Below are positions 50,964 to 60,910 of a stretch of 64,000 nucleotides of DNA, piece by piece. Position 1 is the stretch's first letter. Every line of letters starts with the position of its first letter. Below the pieces are notes generated by a model, which made no database searches, was not told the DNA's origin, and saw only the letters and a list, made by a program, of their open reading frames with translations. The DNA lies in NCBI GenBank assembly GCA_043788745.1, contig JAYVTO010000310.1:9315-73314 (forward strand), in the 5' to 3' direction. Both the position numbers and the translations under genes were made by a program. The DNA comes from JBBQWZ01 sp043788745 (GTDB taxonomy: Bacteria > Acidobacteriota > Terriglobia > Bryobacterales > Bryobacteraceae).

Positions 50964-52253
50964 CTATGATGAACTCACAATTCCTCTGCATTCCCCAAAT
51001 CCAATCCTGCGGAAGCCTTCGCGATGGCATTCGCCGCGCAAAATAACTTCGTCGCCGTCCTGCAGAAACGTTCTTGTCTCGCCGCTCGGCAATTGCAGCG
51101 GTTCGGTGCCGCGCCACGTAATCTCAAGCAGGCTTCCGCGTTCTGTTTTACCGGCACCGCTCACGGTGCCGGAGCCGAGCAGATCGCCTGGCCGCAGATT
51201 GCAGCCGTTCGACGCATGATGGGCGATCATTTGCGCAAAGGTCCAATACATGTCGGCGAAAGTCCCGCCAGACAGACATATTGGCTCCAGGTTCTGCGGG
51301 CGCATCTGCGCGGTCGACAGATACACTTCAAGCCTGATGCTGAAGCCACCGGAGGCTTGATCGGCGGCGTCATTGAGGTGAGGCAGCGGAGGAGGATCTC
51401 CCGCGGGACGCGCGAACGCCGGAACGCGAAACGGCGCGAGTGCTTCGGCGGTTACGACCCAAGGTGAGATTGTGGTCGCGAAGCTTTTCGCGAGGAACGG
51501 ACCTAAGGGTTGATATTCCCAGCGTTGGATGTCCCGTGCCGACCAGTCGTTGAGTAGGCACAAGCCGAATAGCCGTTCGTTCGCGCGCGCAATGGGAACG
51601 GGCTCGCCGAGGGCGTTGGAGCCGCCGACGAAAGCGCCCACCTCGCATTCATAATCGAATTGGCGGCAGGGCCCGAAAACCGGCGGAAGGTCGTTTCCGT
51701 TCTGAATCTGGCCCATCGGACGCCGCACGCCAGTCCCGCTCAGAACAACGGACGAAGCGCGCCCGTGATAGCCGACCGGAATGTACTTGTAGTTCGCCAA
51801 CAGCGGATTGTCGGGCCGGAACATGCTGCCGACGTTCGTTGCATGAAAGACACTCGCGTAGAAATCCGTGTAGTCGCCGATGACTGCCGGTAGCTGCATG
51901 ACGCAATCCGCGCGCTTCACCAGCGGAGCCGTGATCATGCCGCCTTTCTTTCGAAGCAGCCTACTGATGCTGAGTCGCAATTCGCTGAGAGCCGCGGGCT
52001 CAAGGGCCATCAGCGCGTTCAGCGATGCGGAGCGGCAGGCTTCGGCTGCGTTCCCAGCGATCAGGTGAAGACCGACGCAATCGTACAGATCGAGAATGTG
52101 GTCGCCGATGGCGCAGCCGAGGCGAGGCGCGCCCCCATCCTTCGTGAACACACCCAGCGGAAGGTTTTGGATTGGAAACGGGGAAGCCGGGTCGTTGGCG
52201 CAGTCCACCCAGCTTTCAAGCGCGGGGTCGTGTGTTTCGTTCAATTCATGCAT
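50964..52253 (-). CDS. fahA: Fumarylacetoacetase
   Basis: FahA hydrolyses fumarylacetoacetate to fumarate and acetoacetate, the last step of tyrosine breakdown. The 429-residue protein has the N-terminal SH3-like domain (FPIQNLPLGVFT, RLGCAIGDHILDL). The catalytic domain has the metal site in FDYECEVGAFVGG, DYTDFYASVFHATNVG, LLNDWSARDIQRWEYQPLGP and LLGSGTVSG. Length fits the animal-type enzyme. ATG 52253 is chosen because it opens the protein at the usual place. It starts eight bases after the stop of the unknown gene at 52262, so the two form an operon. Confidence 0.96.
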   Translation of the reverse strand: MHELNETHDPALESWVDCANDPASPFPIQNLPLGVFTKDGGAPRLGCAIGDHILDLYDCVGLHLIAGNAAEACRSASLNALMALEPAALSELRLSISRLLRKKGGMITAPLVKRADCVMQLPAVIGDYTDFYASVFHATNVGSMFRPDNPLLANYKYIPVGYHGRASSVVLSGTGVRRPMGQIQNGNDLPPVFGPCRQFDYECEVGAFVGGSNALGEPVPIARANERLFGLCLLNDWSARDIQRWEYQPLGPFLAKSFATTISPWVVTAEALAPFRVPAFARPAGDPPPLPHLNDAADQASGGFSIRLEVYLSTAQMRPQNLEPICLSGGTFADMYWTFAQMIAHHASNGCNLRPGDLLGSGTVSGAGKTERGSLLEITWRGTEPLQLPSGETRTFLQDGDEVILRGECHREGFRRIGFGECRGIVSSS

Positions 52254-52261
52254 GTTGCGAC

Positions 52262-53140
52262 CTATTCGGCGTCCAGCCAATGCAGCGCCTGAAGATCGGC
52301 GATGGGCTCCTCGAACGAACAGGATCCGAAGGAGATGGCAAAGCCGCTGCGGACCTGCTCCAGTTTGGCTGCCGTCAGGCGATAGCCATTCCAGCAAATC
52401 TGTTGCTCCGTGATCGTGAAGGAGCGTGCGTCTTGCTCTTCGAGCAGCGGCAGGAGGGCTTTTGGATCGACACCGAGCCGGATCCAGGATGCCGCGAGAA
52501 ACACATTCAGAAATCCGAACATCCAGCCGGTTGGCCCGCCGTCGGCATAGGTGAGAGCGCGATGGCTGAACAGTGGGTGATGAAGTCCGGCGGTGGCCTT
52601 GAAGGCGACGTCCGCGCGCGCACAGAGTTCCAGGAAACGCAAAATCTCGGTCCCTTTCGGAAATGCATCGGGAGTGACACCGCCCGTACGAATCTTCGCG
52701 CGGTGGTGCCCGACCGCGATGGCGGCGATCAACTCGGATGGATCGTTATCCACCGGGATCTCATAGTTTGCCGTAAGGCCAGGGGGCAATAGCTTCGCGG
52801 CCTCCTCGATTTGTGCGGGAGTGTGGGCCTTGAACTCAACGGCGTCGACGATGGCGCGTCCGAGGAGGCGAGCGTTGAAGTCAGCGACTGCTCGCAGGTC
52901 TGCTTCGAGCGTTCCAGTGAGCAGCGCGCTCACGCGCCACGGATCGTCAATTCCGGCGGGCAACGCTGCTTCGAACTGTTCGAGGCGGGCAGCCGGCACT
53001 ACGAAACGGCTGAGCGCAAATCGATGCGTTGATTCAGAACGATAGGAGGCAAAGTTCATGACTGCGGCCTCCATGGACAAAGAAGCCGGCGGAAATAGAC
53101 CGGCATAGTCGATGAGCTCGCGCAGAAGAGTTCGGATCAA
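52262..53140 (-). CDS. Unknown protein encoded with fumarylacetoacetase
   Basis: The product of up to 292 residues has no signal peptide and no family I can name with certainty. Visible features are ELIDYAGLFPPASLSME at the start, alternating hydrophobic strands and helices like a TIM barrel (IVDAVEFKA, LTANYEIPVD, AKIRTGG), then VAFKATAGLHHPLF and FGFLNVFLAASWI. The K-x-T-x-G step resembles class I aldolase-like barrels, which is only a suggestion. The start is TTG 53140; an internal ATG at 53074 is possible. The tight link to fahA suggests a role in aromatic acid breakdown. Confidence 0.75.
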   Translation of the reverse strand: MIRTLLRELIDYAGLFPPASLSMEAAVMNFASYRSESTHRFALSRFVVPAARLEQFEAALPAGIDDPWRVSALLTGTLEADLRAVADFNARLLGRAIVDAVEFKAHTPAQIEEAAKLLPPGLTANYEIPVDNDPSELIAAIAVGHHRAKIRTGGVTPDAFPKGTEILRFLELCARADVAFKATAGLHHPLFSHRALTYADGGPTGWMFGFLNVFLAASWIRLGVDPKALLPLLEEQDARSFTITEQQICWNGYRLTAAKLEQVRSGFAISFGSCSFEEPIADLQALHWLDAE

Positions 53141-53207
53141 GCCCCTAGGATATCAAGTGGACAGGTGCGGGCATGCACTGCGGCAAGGCCGTTATCATAA
53201 CGAATGC

Positions 53208-54425
53208 ATGCAGCGTGTGTTGGTGGTTGGCGGTGGCATTATCGGCTTGGCGACGGCGTTTCGCCTGGGACAGAAATACCGAACCGCGCGGATCACGGTT
53301 CTGGAGAAAGAAACTCGCGTGGGGCAACACCAAACCGGGCACAACTCCGGCGTCCTGCATAGCGGCCTGTACTACAAGCCCGGGTCACTGAAGGCGCGGA
53401 TGGCCGTTGAAGGTATTCGGGAGATGACGCGGTTTTGTGAGGAGAATGAGATTCCGGTTGATATTTGCGGCAAGCTCGTTCTTGCGGCCGATGACAGCGA
53501 AGTCGGTCGGCTCCGCGACCTCGAAACGCGAGGCGCGCAGAACGGGCTGGCAGGCTTGCGCTGGATGACGCCGTCCGAATATCGCGAGATCGAGCCGCAT
53601 GCCGGTGGTGTTGCGGCGCTACGCGTTCCGCAAGAGGGCATCGTCGACTACGCCGCGGTGTGCGCGGCACTGGTCCGAAAAATCGAACAGCAGGGCAGCC
53701 GTGTGGTTACCGGCGCTCGCGTTCAGGCGCTGAAATCAGGTTCTGCCTCAGGCTCGGAATGGACAGCGGTGACGACCGCTGGTGAGTTCCACGGCGAGTT
53801 TCTGGTGAACTGCGCGGGACTGCATTCCGATCGCGTTGCCGAACTTGGCGGCGGGAGCAGGGACGTGCGCATTGTGCCTTTTCGCGGCGAATATTACAAG
53901 ATCCGGAAGGAACGCGAATCGCTCGTTCGCCACTTGATCTATCCCGTGCCCGATCCAGGGTTTCCATTTCTTGGTGTGCACTTCACACGCAGGATCCATG
54001 GTGGGATCGAAGCAGGACCGAATGCGGTACTCGCGTTTTCACGGGAAGGCTACCGCAAAACAGACTTTCGCCCCGCCGATTTGTGGGATGCGGTGACGTA
54101 TGGCGGATTGTGGCGTTTTCTCCGAACGTATCCGCGCATGTGCTTCGATGAACTGCGACGATCGTTCTCTCGCGACTTGTTCTGCAAGTCGCTGCAGCGC
54201 CTGGTTCCAGAGATTCAACCCCAAGATCTTGTGGAAGGCGGATCTGGAGTTCGCGCACAGGCGATGGCTCCGAGCGGCGAACTTCTGCAGGATTTTCATT
54301 TCGTGGAACGTGACCGCGCACTGCACGTAGTGAACGCGCCGAGCCCTGGCGCGACCGCGTCTCTCGCGATCGGCGGCGAGATTGCTGCGCGGTGCGAAGC
54401 TCGACTTGCGCAGTCTGGTGCGTAG
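53208..54425 (+). CDS. lhgO: L-2-hydroxyglutarate oxidase
   Basis: LhgO oxidises L-2-hydroxyglutarate to 2-oxoglutarate using FAD. The 405-residue protein has the DAO-type dinucleotide motif VLVVGGGIIGLATAFRL, then GQHQTGHNSGVLHSGLYYKPGS, the family signature. VPQEGIVDYAAVCAAL, FRGEYYKI and VRAQAMAPSGELLQDF near the C-terminus also match. ATG 53208 is chosen at the conserved start. It is divergent from the fahA pair across 67 bp. Confidence 0.93.
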   Translation: MQRVLVVGGGIIGLATAFRLGQKYRTARITVLEKETRVGQHQTGHNSGVLHSGLYYKPGSLKARMAVEGIREMTRFCEENEIPVDICGKLVLAADDSEVGRLRDLETRGAQNGLAGLRWMTPSEYREIEPHAGGVAALRVPQEGIVDYAAVCAALVRKIEQQGSRVVTGARVQALKSGSASGSEWTAVTTAGEFHGEFLVNCAGLHSDRVAELGGGSRDVRIVPFRGEYYKIRKERESLVRHLIYPVPDPGFPFLGVHFTRRIHGGIEAGPNAVLAFSREGYRKTDFRPADLWDAVTYGGLWRFLRTYPRMCFDELRRSFSRDLFCKSLQRLVPEIQPQDLVEGGSGVRAQAMAPSGELLQDFHFVERDRALHVVNAPSPGATASLAIGGEIAARCEARLAQSGA

Positions 54426-54455
54426 GCCGCTTGGCGCGGACCGACGCAGGAAGTT

Positions 54456-55586
54456 CTAGCCTTTGGAATCGAGTACGCCGAGCAGTTTCGCGGCGAACGG
54501 CGAGGTGGATTCGTTACGGGCGGTAGGCACCGGCGCGGCGGATGGCGCCGGCTTAGGGCTTGTCGCGGCGACGACGGGCAACTCGGCCTGGGCGGTTGGC
54601 AGCGACTGCGTATCCGGCGCCGGTTCCAGGCGCAGCCAGGTGTCCTTCTTCAGTGCGCTGCGGTTGAGAGCTGAATTGAAAGAGGTCCAAGTGCCTTCCA
54701 GATTCTTATCGTTTGCGATCAGCGCGCGTATCGCCTCCATCTTCGAATCCATATTGTCGAGATGGTGCAAGAGTAGGGCTTCCGGGAAGAGCGGGATCTT
54801 CGGCGATCCGTAGGCGAGCTCTCCGTGGTGCGACAGAACGAGGTGTTGCACGAGCAATCGCAGTTTCGGAGGGAAATCCGGAATCCGTCGAATATGATCG
54901 TCAACCAATTGCGAGCCGATGACGATGTGCCCCAGCAACTGCCCTTCCACCGTGTAGGCGAAGCTGCGTTCATAGCCCAGTTCGTACACCTTGCCGATAT
55001 CGTGCAGGATGACGCCAGTCATCAGGAGGTCGCGATCAATCCCCTGATAGTGCGCTGCCGTGACCTCGGCCAGCGCAGCGAGCGAGAGTACGTGTTCGAG
55101 CAGACCGCCGAGCCATGCATGATGAATCTGCTTCGCAGCGGGTGCCGCTCGGTAGGCCTTCGCCAGTGCTGCGTCCGAGAAGATTGCATCGAGCAGCGCC
55201 TTCAAATGCGGATTGCTCATGGACGCCATCCGGCCTTCGAGTTCGGCGAACATCTCGGCCGGATCGCGCTTCGAGGCGGGAAGGTAGTCCGCCAGATCCT
55301 GCTCCGCGGAGTCCATGCGTTGCAGCCTGTGAATCGTGAACTGCGGCTTGTTCTGAAAAATCTGCAACAATCCTTTGACGCGCACAAAGTCGTCGCGCTC
55401 AAAGGTGTCCATGACTTCGGACGCGTTGTCCCACATCTTTGCGTCGAGATCGCCGGACTTATCGGCGAGCGTCAATGAAAGATAGTTCTCCCCCGTTCGT
55501 TTCTGACGAATTTCCTTGTATTGAACAAGGAAAACGCCTGTGCTGACCTGGTTGGCCTGCAACTCAGCGGCGTACGGAGATTTCAT
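54456..55586 (-). CDS. YhaM-like 3'-5' exoribonuclease (OB fold plus HD domain)
   Basis: The 376-residue protein begins with an OB-fold (GVFLVQYKEIRQKRTGENYLSLTLAD ending in GDLDAKMW), split here by length only, which binds nucleic acid. An HD domain follows: HHAWLGGLLEHVLSL, GVILHDIGKVYELGY, and HLVLSHHGELAYGSP. A Pro/Ala-rich tail of about 60 residues ends it. YhaM-type enzymes trim RNA 3' ends with a divalent metal. ATG 55586 overlaps the SurA-like stop by four bases (ATGA), so translation is coupled. Confidence 0.9.
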   Translation of the reverse strand: MKSPYAAELQANQVSTGVFLVQYKEIRQKRTGENYLSLTLADKSGDLDAKMWDNASEVMDTFERDDFVRVKGLLQIFQNKPQFTIHRLQRMDSAEQDLADYLPASKRDPAEMFAELEGRMASMSNPHLKALLDAIFSDAALAKAYRAAPAAKQIHHAWLGGLLEHVLSLAALAEVTAAHYQGIDRDLLMTGVILHDIGKVYELGYERSFAYTVEGQLLGHIVIGSQLVDDHIRRIPDFPPKLRLLVQHLVLSHHGELAYGSPKIPLFPEALLLHHLDNMDSKMEAIRALIANDKNLEGTWTSFNSALNRSALKKDTWLRLEPAPDTQSLPTAQAELPVVAATSPKPAPSAAPVPTARNESTSPFAAKLLGVLDSKG

Positions 55587-56734
55587 TTCGACGAGGATGC
55601 CTTCGTGTTCTGGGTCTTTGTTCCCGGAATCGGAATCCACAGCAGGCGTTTCTTGCGCGTCTGGCTGGCGACTTCGGCTTTCGTCACCGTCTCTGGTTTC
55701 AGCTGGGCCGGATCGCTCCATGTTGTGGTCTTGCCGGGCGCCGCGCCGGTGTCGATGTAGCCGGCCTTGATTTCGAGAAACGCATCCTGTCTCAACTTCG
55801 TCAGGTATTCTCGAACCGCCGGACCCATCCGAGGCATGAAGAGCTTTTCCTGGACCTCGTTCTCGACTTCCTCAAACGTCGCGAGGCCAGCCTTCTGGTG
55901 CTCCTCGACCTTCAGAATCAGGAATCCGGCGTCAACCTTGATCGGCTCCGTCACGAACCCGCGCGGTTGATCCCACACCTTCGTTTCCAGCTCGGGCTTC
56001 AACGTGCCCTTGGAGAACGCATCGAGCGCTCCGCCCTGTTGCGCGGTGACAGCATCCGAATTCTGCTGCGCAAGTTCGGGGAACTTTTCGCCCTTCTTCG
56101 CGCGCGCGCTGAGATCAACTGCTTTCTTCTGCAATAGCGCGGCCTCTGCGGGCGTCTTGTTCTCCGTCGAAATCAGGAGCTCTCGCAGGTACACGCGCTC
56201 GTCACGCTTGAATTCGTCTTTGTGCTCCTCGTAGTATTTCCTCTGTTCGTCCTTCGCAACATTGATCTTGCCGCTCACCTCCTGGCGGATCACACGATTC
56301 GTCAGCAGCGAGTTCTTGTAGTCGTTCTTGTAATCCTCGAACGGCATGCCCGCATTCTCGCGAACGTACTGCTGGAACTTTTCGGGATCGGCAATCTTGA
56401 ACTGGCGTTGCATGTCGGCGAGGTACTTCGAAACCTCTGGATCGACGTTGATGTTGAGATCCTTGGCCTTCGAGATCAGCAGGATCTGGTCGACGCGCTC
56501 GCGAAGAAGATCTTTTTCGCGGACCGTCATCGCTTCCGCTAGACGCGGCCCCGTGAGGCTCTGCTGGCGAAGGTCGGCTTCGACCTGTTTCCGCAACTTC
56601 TCAATTTCGCCTCGCGTGATGATGTCGCCATTGACTTTGGCGATGATCTCTTCGACCAAACGGATTTCAGCCGCGCGGGCGGGAATCTGGATGAACAGGG
56701 CGGCACCAACCGCAAAAATCGCAAAACTCCGCAT
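55583..56734 (-). CDS. SurA-like periplasmic peptidyl-prolyl isomerase / chaperone
   Basis: The 383-residue protein has a signal peptide (MRSFAIFAVGAALFIQIPARA). The SurA N-terminal domain follows (LVEEIIAKVNGDIITRGEIE), with a long helical region (YVRENAGMPFEDYK). One parvulin domain is present (RVYLRELLIST, FPELAQQNSDAVTAQQGG, GFLILKVEEHQKAG split across strands), and the tail is basic and Ser/Lys-rich. SurA helps outer membrane proteins fold. ATG 56734 is chosen at the signal peptide; 56755 is an alternative. It follows mfd by about 190 bp on the same strand. Confidence 0.9.
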   Translation of the reverse strand: MRSFAIFAVGAALFIQIPARAAEIRLVEEIIAKVNGDIITRGEIEKLRKQVEADLRQQSLTGPRLAEAMTVREKDLLRERVDQILLISKAKDLNINVDPEVSKYLADMQRQFKIADPEKFQQYVRENAGMPFEDYKNDYKNSLLTNRVIRQEVSGKINVAKDEQRKYYEEHKDEFKRDERVYLRELLISTENKTPAEAALLQKKAVDLSARAKKGEKFPELAQQNSDAVTAQQGGALDAFSKGTLKPELETKVWDQPRGFVTEPIKVDAGFLILKVEEHQKAGLATFEEVENEVQEKLFMPRMGPAVREYLTKLRQDAFLEIKAGYIDTGAAPGKTTTWSDPAQLKPETVTKAEVASQTRKKRLLWIPIPGTKTQNTKASSSK

Positions 56735-56928
56735 TGTTTTATTATAGGACCCCATCGCTGCGAACGGATGTATCGTTGCAGCCTCAGTGTGAACCACCCG
56801 CCCTAGCCGTTGGCAAGAACCGTCTGTTACTTCGGTCTCTGGATTCATCGCAATTCCTCGTCCGGTGGACTTGCGAGGCTCTTGAAAAAAGCCTCACGCA
56901 GCGACGACAAGCAAGCAGTGTTCCATCC

Positions 56929-59900
56929 TTAGCCGGCCAGCGCTTCGACATATCCACGCAGCGTTTTCAACATCTCTTCCGTCGAAAGCTTGGGCCCTAT
57001 CGGTAGCTTGAGCAAGCCCGCCGGTGAAAACTGTGCGCCCGGCGTGGTCGAGACCAACTGCATCAGCTTCCGCGGATCTGCGCGCGAGGCCTCGTGGAAC
57101 TTCACATTGAGCGCGCCCGCGCGGCGGTCCACGGCCTCGATGCCGACGCGCTCGGCCGCGGACTTCAACAAAGCAAAATCCACGAGTTGGAGCACGGCCT
57201 CCGGCGCGGGTCCGTAGCGGTCCGACAACTCGTCGCGCAACTGTGCAGCCTTTTCTTCATCCTTCGTATCGGCAATTCGCTTGTAGGCGCGCAGCCTTTG
57301 GTGCTCGTCCGCGATGTACTCGGCGGGAATGCGAATGTCGAGGCCGAGGTTAAGGGTCGAGTGAACTTCGAGCGGAATCTCCTCGCCCTTGAGTTCGCGT
57401 ACGGTCTCTTCGAGCATTCGAATGTACATGTCGAAGCCGATCGCCTCAATGTGGCCGTGCTGCTCACCGCCAAGCAGGTTGCCTCCGCCTCGCAGTTCGA
57501 GGTCGAGCGCCGCGATCTTAAAACCAGCGCCGAGATCCGAGAACTCGCGCAGAGCGGCTAGCCGTTTGCGTGCGACCTCGGTGAGTTCCTTGTCCGGCGG
57601 CACAAGCAGATAGGCGTAGGCGCGGCGATTGGAGCGCCCGACGCGGCCGCGCAACTGATAGAGCTCCGAGAGCCCATAGCGCTCCGCATGGTCGATCAGA
57701 ATTGTGTTCGCGAGCGGAATGTCAAGGCCGTTCTCGACGATCGTTGTGCAAACGAAGACGTCGTATTCGTGCTGCATGAAGCCGAGGAGAACTTTCTCTA
57801 ATTCGTTTTCGCCCATCTGCCCGTGGCCCACGCCGATACGGGCTTCGGGCACCAATTCCTGAATCACCGCAGCGCGCTCGAAAATCGAATCGACGCGATT
57901 GTGGACGTAGTAAACCTGGCCGCCGCGGGATAGCTCTTGCTCAATGGCCGTCTTGATAAGATCGAGCCCGAAGTGCGCGACTACGGTATGCACAGCCAGG
58001 CGATCTTTCGGCGGCGTTTCGATGACGCTCATGTCGCGGAGACCCAGCAGCGACATGTGCAGCGTTCGGGGAATCGGCGTAGCGCTCATGGTAAGAACGT
58101 CGACATCGGCGCGCATCTGCTTCAGGCGCTCCTTATGGCGGACACCAAAGCGTTGTTCTTCATCGACGATCAGAAGACCCAAGTCGGCGAACTTCACATC
58201 GGTCGACAGCAGGCGATGCGTTCCGATCAGAACGTCGACCTTCGCGGACTCGAGATCCTCGAGCGCTTGTTTGATTTCTTTCTGATTCCGGAACCGCGAG
58301 ATCATCTCGACGCGGGCGGGGAAGGGCGCGAAGCGGCGCTTGAAGGTCTCGAAATGCTGGAAAGCGAGCACGGTGGTCGGCGCAAGCACCGCCACTTGCT
58401 TGCCGTCGCCAAGCGCCTTGAACGCCGCACGCATCGCGACTTCGGTTTTTCCGAATCCGACATCGCCGCACAACAGGCGGTCCATCGGCGTATCGGATTC
58501 CATATCGCGCTTGATGTCGCGAATCGCAGAGGCCTGATCTTTGGTTTCGGTAAAATCGAACGCCTCTTCAAACTCGCGCTGCCAATTGGAATCCGCCGAG
58601 AATGCGAAGCCGGTCGCCATCCGCCGCTGCGCATAGAGTTTGATAAGCTCGTCCGCCATGTCGCGCATCTTGGCTTTGACGCGCGTTTTCGTTTTCGACC
58701 ACGTCGCACCACCGAGGCGATCGAGGTGCGGTGCGGATTCGCCGCCGCCACGGAACTTCTGTACCAGATCCATGCGCGTGAGCGGTACGTAGAGCTTGGC
58801 TTCGCCGGAGTACTCGATCAGCATGAAGTCGCCTTTTTGGTCGCCTTGCGCAATTTCTTTCACGCCGATGAACTTGCCGACGCCGTGCGTCGTGTGTACG
58901 ACGAAATCGCCGGGCTTCAGATCGGCGAGATCCGACGCGAAGGTCGCGAGCTGCGCCGTCGTGATTCCAGGACGCGCGATGAGGTCCGAGGTGTCGAACA
59001 AATCCTCGCTGCCGAAGAGCGCCACGCGCGCGTCTGGAAAAACGACGCCCTTGCGAACGTGGCCCTTCACGAGGCATGTCGATGCGACGGAACCCGCTAA
59101 ATACGCACGTTCGGCGAGGTACTGCGAGGCGGCTTCGTTCGGTCCAAGGCCGAGCTGAAATGGCACCGAGTATTCGTGGAAGATGTCGGCGAGACGTTCG
59201 AGTTCGCCGTTGGTTGGCGCGAAGAACGCGGTGCGGTAGCCCTGATCGATGAGAGATTTCGCTTCTGCCACCGCCACCTGCATGGAGCCGTGGAAGGCCA
59301 TCGACGGCCTGCTGTTCACGCGGGGCAAGCTTCCAGCGTCGATGTCGAGTTCGCGAAACGCGACCATCGTTTGGGCCTGCAGCAGGTTTTCGAACTCCTC
59401 GCGTCGCAGAAAACTGGCAGCCGGATCGATGGCTGACTGGCGGCCCGGTTCGTCCAGGCGCTTCCACAAACGATCGGCGGCGCCGAGGATTTGTTCGGGT
59501 TCGTCGAGAAGCACCACGGGCTCGATGGGTAGATCGAAGATAGAACCTGTGCGAGGCCGGGCCATCGGCACCGCGAACTCCCAACCAGGAAACGCATCGC
59601 CGGGGCTCGCTTCGCTCTCGAAGTCAATCGCGGAAGCGAGTTCGTGGAACAAAGCTCGTGTGCGCGGAGTCTCGGCCAAGGGAAGCACGTGCGCCTCCGA
59701 GACCTTGAGGACGGAGCGTTGCGACGCAACGTCGAAGCGCCGGATACTCTCGATCTCGTCGCCGAAGAATTCAATCCGAAGCGGATTCGCGCTTTCGGCC
59801 GGATACACGTCGAGAATGCCGCCGCGAATCGAATACTCGCCAACCATCTCGACGGGCTCGCGGCGCTCGTAGCCGATGGAATCGAGGTGTTGCGCGATCG

Positions 59901-60408
59901 ATTCCATCGGCAACTCTTCGCCCGTGCGCAACAGGATTGCGAGTTGCGAATAGAAGGCTGCCGCTTCTGTCTTGAGCAGTGCGGACGCGATCGGCGTGAT
60001 CGTCACGGGAACCTGAACGCCGGAAACCCGGCCGTTCGCGAGGCGCCAAAGACCAATCGCGCGTTGCTCGGCGATCTCTGAATGCGGCGACAATCGCTGC
60101 GATGGGATCACGTCCAGCGCTGGAATCAGTTGGGGCCTTGGCAGGCCGGGATGGTGCACCAGCAAGTCGAAGAACGTGCTGACCAGCTCGAACAACGTCT
60201 CGGCCTCTTTCGAACCGTCGGTGACGATCACGATGGGCCGCTCAATCGCTTGCCAAAGCAGCGTCAAGTAGAGCGCCTTCGCCGTCGTCGTAAGCCCGGA
60301 GAGGCGTACAGTCGTTTCGCTGCGCCGCATGAGCGCGGAGACCAGATCCTGGAACGCCGGATGGCGTCCCGCGAGCGTCAGAATCTCTCGGACCGCCGGG
60401 TGTGTCAC
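56929..60408 (-). CDS. mfd: Transcription-repair coupling factor
   Basis: Mfd removes stalled RNA polymerase and brings in the UvrABC system. The 1159-residue protein has UvrB-like N-terminal domains (LIPALDVIPSQRLSPHSEI, GEYSIRGGILDVYPAES), the polymerase-binding domain (LKPGDFVVHTTHGVGKFIG), and the helicase core. The core has Walker A in LLCGDVGFGKTEVAMRAAF, DEEQRFG, and SATPIPRTLHMSL. The TRG motif region and C-terminal D7 (LNLGLDIRIPAEYI) follow. All domains are present at normal length. Its ATG overlaps the stop of the heptose-phosphate gene by four bases. Confidence 0.98.
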   Translation of the reverse strand: MTHPAVREILTLAGRHPAFQDLVSALMRRSETTVRLSGLTTTAKALYLTLLWQAIERPIVIVTDGSKEAETLFELVSTFFDLLVHHPGLPRPQLIPALDVIPSQRLSPHSEIAEQRAIGLWRLANGRVSGVQVPVTITPIASALLKTEAAAFYSQLAILLRTGEELPMESIAQHLDSIGYERREPVEMVGEYSIRGGILDVYPAESANPLRIEFFGDEIESIRRFDVASQRSVLKVSEAHVLPLAETPRTRALFHELASAIDFESEASPGDAFPGWEFAVPMARPRTGSIFDLPIEPVVLLDEPEQILGAADRLWKRLDEPGRQSAIDPAASFLRREEFENLLQAQTMVAFRELDIDAGSLPRVNSRPSMAFHGSMQVAVAEAKSLIDQGYRTAFFAPTNGELERLADIFHEYSVPFQLGLGPNEAASQYLAERAYLAGSVASTCLVKGHVRKGVVFPDARVALFGSEDLFDTSDLIARPGITTAQLATFASDLADLKPGDFVVHTTHGVGKFIGVKEIAQGDQKGDFMLIEYSGEAKLYVPLTRMDLVQKFRGGGESAPHLDRLGGATWSKTKTRVKAKMRDMADELIKLYAQRRMATGFAFSADSNWQREFEEAFDFTETKDQASAIRDIKRDMESDTPMDRLLCGDVGFGKTEVAMRAAFKALGDGKQVAVLAPTTVLAFQHFETFKRRFAPFPARVEMISRFRNQKEIKQALEDLESAKVDVLIGTHRLLSTDVKFADLGLLIVDEEQRFGVRHKERLKQMRADVDVLTMSATPIPRTLHMSLLGLRDMSVIETPPKDRLAVHTVVAHFGLDLIKTAIEQELSRGGQVYYVHNRVDSIFERAAVIQELVPEARIGVGHGQMGENELEKVLLGFMQHEYDVFVCTTIVENGLDIPLANTILIDHAERYGLSELYQLRGRVGRSNRRAYAYLLVPPDKELTEVARKRLAALREFSDLGAGFKIAALDLELRGGGNLLGGEQHGHIEAIGFDMYIRMLEETVRELKGEEIPLEVHSTLNLGLDIRIPAEYIADEHQRLRAYKRIADTKDEEKAAQLRDELSDRYGPAPEAVLQLVDFALLKSAAERVGIEAVDRRAGALNVKFHEASRADPRKLMQLVSTTPGAQFSPAGLLKLPIGPKLSTEEMLKTLRGYVEALAG

Positions 60409-60875
60409 GGGCGCGCGAGGATCTCTTTTTCGATGTTCGTCGTCGAGTAGCCGGGCTCTAGCGAAAGAGCCATTACTCTGCCGCCCGCGGCTTCCACCTC
60501 TTCGCGGCCCGCAATGAAGTGTGCCCAGTCCGCGCCCTTGACCAGGATATCCGGCAGGACGTCCGCGATGAGCTCGCGCGGCGTATCTTCGTCGAAGAAC
60601 GTGACGGCGTCAACTGCCTCGAGGGTTTCTGCCAGCCCAGCCCGCTCGGCTTGCGAAATCAACGGCCGCTTCGGGCCTTTCATCCGTTGCACGCTAGCGT
60701 CGGTGTTGAGCGCGAGAATCAGGATGTCGCCGAGCGACCGTGCCTTCTCCAGTAGTCGAATGTGACCCGGATGCAGAATGTCGTAGCAGCCATTGGTGAA
60801 CACAACCGCCTGGCCGGCTGCCTTCCAGTGGGCGCGGTGACGCACAAGGTCTTCGCGTTCATAGATGTTTCCCAT
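60405..60875 (-). CDS. rfaE2: D-glycero-beta-D-manno-heptose 1-phosphate adenylyltransferase
   Basis: This 156-residue nucleotidyltransferase corresponds to the C-terminal half of HldE and makes ADP-heptose for lipopolysaccharide core. Motifs are VVFTNGCYDILHPGHIRLLE (HxGH), LNTDASVQRMKGP, VLPDILVKGADW and GYSTTNIEKEI. The kinase half is not here, so a separate rfaE1 is expected elsewhere. It implies a Gram-negative envelope with heptose in its glycolipid. It overlaps mfd by four bases and follows prmA by 35 bp. Confidence 0.95.
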   Translation of the reverse strand: MGNIYEREDLVRHRAHWKAAGQAVVFTNGCYDILHPGHIRLLEKARSLGDILILALNTDASVQRMKGPKRPLISQAERAGLAETLEAVDAVTFFDEDTPRELIADVLPDILVKGADWAHFIAGREEVEAAGGRVMALSLEPGYSTTNIEKEILARP

Positions 60876-60910
60876 GTCTTCCTATTATTGTCGACCAGCG
60901 CGCCTGAGGT

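Noticed and set aside
50800..51117. Open frames in the gap after fumarylacetoacetase
   Set aside because: They overlap the fahA 3' end in another frame or lack motifs and ribosome sites.
57937..59100. Plus-strand open frame of about 390 codons
   Set aside because: It is wholly antisense to mfd, with no recognisable domain and an abnormal composition.
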